56,761 nucleotides of DNA from Geomonas silvestris. GTDB taxonomy: Bacteria; Desulfobacterota; Desulfuromonadia; Geobacterales; Geobacteraceae. Made by a program: the position numbers and the translations under genes. Numbering within the stretch: the stretch's first letter is position 1; the number at the start of each line of letters is the position of its first letter. The stretch lies in the NCBI RefSeq assembly GCF_014193515.1, contig NZ_BLXX01000017.1:1-56761 (forward strand). The letters are read 5' to 3'. The notes below the pieces were generated by a model. That model saw only the letters and a list, made by a program, of their open reading frames with translations. It made no database searches and was not told the DNA's origin. Of the stretch, positions 54,640 through 56,761 are shown one piece after another.

Positions 54640-54954
54640 TCACGCGGCCCTTTGCAGCTTGTCCTTCTGGTACAGAGCGCCCACTGCCGGGGTTGCTTGC
54701 TCTTTGATCCACTTGTCAATATGGGACTTATGGAACCGCGGATAACGACCAGCATGGAAATGCGGGATCGCCTTGTACTGGACCTGTTTGTAAACCCAGG
54801 ACTTGTCCACCTTCAGGTAGGCGGCCAACCCCATCACATCGAAGATCTCCTCCTGTGTTTTGGCAACAGGGGCTACAGGCATGACCGTGGATAGGCGTGC
54901 GGCCACCGCATCAGCTATCGCCTGGATGTCAGCCGGTTCAAGTACAGTTCTCAT
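54640..54954 (-). CDS. AlpA/excisionase-type HTH protein of the second element
   Basis: 104 residues. After a helical N-terminus, EIFDVMGLAAYLKVDKSWVY followed by KQVQYKAIPHFHAGRYPRF and HIDKWI is a helix-turn-helix of the excisionase/AlpA family. ATG 54954 has GAGGGAC upstream. It would control excision by the neighbouring integrase. The gap of about 218 bp between the two genes holds the TTAGAACATTTTCTAGAACA repeat. Confidence 0.87.
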   Translation of the reverse strand: MRTVLEPADIQAIADAVAARLSTVMPVAPVAKTQEEIFDVMGLAAYLKVDKSWVYKQVQYKAIPHFHAGRYPRFHKSHIDKWIKEQATPAVGALYQKDKLQRAA

Positions 54955-55022
54955 GGGTCCCTCGTAAGTGGCGTATTGATTTTCTGTCCCCGATACTATT
55001 CAAGCCGATCAAATATTGGAAA

Positions 55023-55058
55023 CCCCCTGCTACGGGTTAGGTAAGCAGGGGGGGATTT
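55023..55058. terminator. Hairpin / terminator right of the second HTH gene
   Basis: CCCCCTGCT (55023-55031) and AGCAGGGGG (55044-55052), 12-nt loop, then GATTTTATT. The region 54955-55317 otherwise has one weak open frame on the minus strand (55084-55320) without a recognisable product. Confidence 0.65.
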
Positions 55059-55317
55059 TATTGTGGCCAGAACATGGGCCAGTTCAGCGGCAATCACCAC
55101 CCGACCAAGACGTCTGGCAACTCCCAGGGACGCCAAGGTGAGGGGCGGCAAGACCCGCCAGCCTCTGTCTAAATAGGCTACCAATCCAGGGCTCGTCGGG
55201 AATGAAGTAACTGCGACCGCCGGCGTCATTGAGTATCTGAAGCAGGACAAAAACTGCCCCATCAATTTCAACTTGCTCGTAGCACATGCCATCGAAATCA
55301 GTCAGATCGATTGCTGC

Positions 55318-55613
55318 CACCCCAGTTTCACGGCCCCAAGGACCTCGCCATCGGCGTCATCACCGAAGCCTCCGAACTCCTGGAGCACTTCCGCTTCCTC
55401 TCCGAGGACGAAGCCCTCACGCTCCTAAGGAATCCCGCGCGCAAAGAGCAGATCGAGGACGAGCTAGCCGACGTCCTCTTCTTCCTGCTCCGCTTCACCC
55501 AGCGCTTCGACATCGACATGAGCAAGGCAGTAACCCGCAAGCTGGCCAAGATTGAGGAGAAGTATCCCTTGGAGAAGAGCCGAGGGAGCAATCGCAAGTA
55601 TACCGAGCTGTAA
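55318..55613 (+). pseudogene. 5'-truncated MazG-like nucleotide pyrophosphohydrolase
   Basis: The open frame from 55318 reads QFHGPKDLAIGVITEASELL, then EDELADVLFFLLRFTQRFDI and ends YPLEKSRGSNRKYTEL, the conserved body and C-terminus of the RS21-C6/MazG-like family. The usual first 20-25 residues, ending RDWxQFH, are missing; upstream DNA is unrelated. The only start is a TTG at 55311 without a ribosome-binding site. The metal-binding Glu/Asp residues remain, but the gene has probably been cut by recombination at about 55318, a likely boundary of the island insertion. Confidence 0.7.
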
Positions 55614-55871
55614 GTGCCTTACCGCCCTCCCACTTGCCGGAAAGATGCCCGAGGGCAGGCATGAATGACTAAGAGATATGTTTTGTCTTTCATTCTTTCA
55701 GGCCGGCCCCAGGACTTCTCCCCATCCATTCAGACCTCTACGACATGTCACCCCTCCTCCCCTTTAAATATGAAAGCGTGTACATTGAAAACATGAATAT
55801 CCATTTACAATGTTGCAGGAATGTTGCAATATTCGCTTTTCGTGAGCAGGAACAACAGGAGTGACGCACTA
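55614..55871. other. Intergenic region upstream of the DUF4011 gene
   Basis: No gene recognised. A short direct repeat AATGTTGCA occurs twice at 55808-55830 near the probable promoter of the next gene. Confidence 0.4.
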
Positions 55872-56640
55872 ATGCCACACACCGAAGAACAGCCTGTCTA
55901 CCAGACTGAAGAAATATCAAATGATCTTTTCAGCGGAAATCTCTCGATTGAACAGGCGTTGCAACGTCTACGGACCAGATTATTAGATCTGTCCACGCGT
56001 AACCGCCTCCTCAGTTTTCGCCACCCTAAGGGGCGTTCACTTCAGTTCGTTGACCAACCGAACCTCAATCTCGTCTTCACTCGCCTATTAGATGGTAAGG
56101 ACATTCTGCTCAAGTGGATCCCGGACCCTCCGCCCCTGCTGTACACCAACAAGCGTCCTGACCCCAAAAGCCATGCCGAGTCCCTCGGTGTCGACGTCGA
56201 AACCCGCTTTTCCCCCGAATCGTGCCGCTCCTCTGCCAATAAACATACTCCCAGGCTCCAGGCCCTTTATTACCCCGCGGACCTTGACAAGATGTGTCGC
56301 AAAATTCGCTCGGAGGCGCGCACCATAATTGAGGAGACGGGTACCAACATGCTGTACCTGGTGTTCGGTTTCCTAGAGTTCTACGAGCGCGATGATGTTG
56401 AAAAACCGGCCTTGTCGCCCCTGATCGCCGTGCCCGTAACCCTCGAAAGGGTGAAAATCGATCCGGATACCCGCACCTACATCTATGCCCTCTCCTATTC
56501 CGGAGAGGATGTTCACGAAAACCAGACATTGAGGGAAAAGCTCAGCCAGGATTTTGCTCTGCAACTTCCAGAATTGGAGGAAGATGACGAACCGGGGGAT
56601 TATTTCAAGAAGATTGAAAAGGCAATAGAAAACCTGATTA
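55872..56640 (+). pseudogene. DUF4011-domain (helicase-type) gene, interrupted
   Basis: About 255 residues of the N-terminus of a DUF4011 protein: RLRTRLLDLSTRNRLLSFRH is the family signature, followed by PRLQALYYPADLDKMCRKI and TGTNMLYLVFGFLEFYERDD. Full-length members are very large (well over 1000 residues), with superfamily I helicase and nuclease-type domains, and are often found in defence islands. Here the homologous frame fades near 56640 and a stop occurs at 56723. The DNA from 56638 on encodes a transposase C-terminus on the other strand, so an IS insertion has interrupted the gene. ATG 55872 has AGGAG ten bases upstream. Confidence 0.75.
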
Positions 56641-56761
56641 GCGCCAATCTTCCGCTGTCCGCAACCACGCCTCAGGGCGACGACCAGTGCAAACAGTCGC
56701 AGCGATCAGGCGAGGCAGCATAGCGGCAAGATCAAAGCGGCGGTTAAATCGGTACTGATAC
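56638..56761 (-). mobile_element. IS1595-type transposase, C-terminal end (partial)
   Basis: On the minus strand, entering from the right edge, the frame reads YQYRFNRRFDLAAMLPRLIA and ends AEDWR with a TAA at 56640-56638. The RFNRRF segment close to the C-terminus is characteristic of IS1595/ISXO2-type transposases. The rest lies beyond the window. The IS end must be at or just left of 56638; no terminal inverted repeat could be fixed. Confidence 0.75.

Noticed and set aside
55084..55320. 78-codon minus-strand open frame before the MazG-like remnant
   Set aside because: The first half looks protein-like but the end changes character, and a second frame looks equally plausible downstream; a frameshifted remnant is possible but not supportable.

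Overview
The window is chromosomal DNA of a high-GC member of the Geobacter/Geomonas/Citrifermentans group (Desulfuromonadota). The basis is a cytoplasmic SfrAB-type NADPH oxidoreductase pair, an outer-membrane porin beside an octaheme c-type cytochrome, a sensor kinase with periplasmic haem-binding motifs, HD-GYP and FapA-like signalling proteins, and housekeeping genes typical of that group. No 16S rRNA or other species marker is present, so the genus is inferred.

Positions 1-44,500 are ordinary core genome. First comes an S24-fold repressor that lacks the catalytic Ser and Lys, divergent from a small gene. Then follow def-fmt-DUF116-polysaccharide deacetylase, an NlpC/P60 hydrolase, an HD-GYP response regulator, a leucine-rich-repeat-variant protein with an apparent ATC start, a MerA-like flavoprotein, glyQ-glyS, ppdK, a cold-shock gene, a YaaR-like gene, a FAH-fold hydrolase, the thiamine set thiS-thiG-thiE with a radical SAM gene, a haem-motif histidine kinase, an IclR regulator, coaE, a FapA-like gene, sfrB-sfrA, rpsT, the porin / small protein / octaheme cytochrome operon, miaB, a DUF151 gene, an M42 peptidase, guaB, guaA, gph and flgM. 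Intergenic gaps carry four families of short palindromic repeats (A-D).

From the tRNA-Gly(CCC) gene at 44,485 to the right edge is an accessory island with visibly lower GC. The first unit is a precise 5.4-kb integrative element bounded by 25-bp direct repeats copied from the tRNA 3' end: tyrosine integrase, excisionase-like HTH, a 53-residue coupled protein, a Rep_trans/MobT-like initiator, one unknown protein and two small membrane proteins. Right of it lies an anti-phage dCTP-deaminase-type gene with a 55-residue downstream partner, flanked by imperfect direct repeats that include a terminator. Next come a putative HELCH metallopeptidase, a second complete tyrosine integrase with its AlpA-type HTH gene, a 5'-truncated MazG-like gene, and a DUF4011 gene whose reading frame runs into the C-terminus of an IS1595-type transposase at the window edge.

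The strongest candidates for something new are two. One is the thiS leader: a good sigma-70 promoter, a compact two-stem RNA structure and an intrinsic terminator immediately before thiS, with no TPP-riboswitch boxes. The other is the deaminase/small-protein defence unit. Starts were chosen by ribosome-binding-site spacing. Product names rest on motif recognition only, since no searches could be run.
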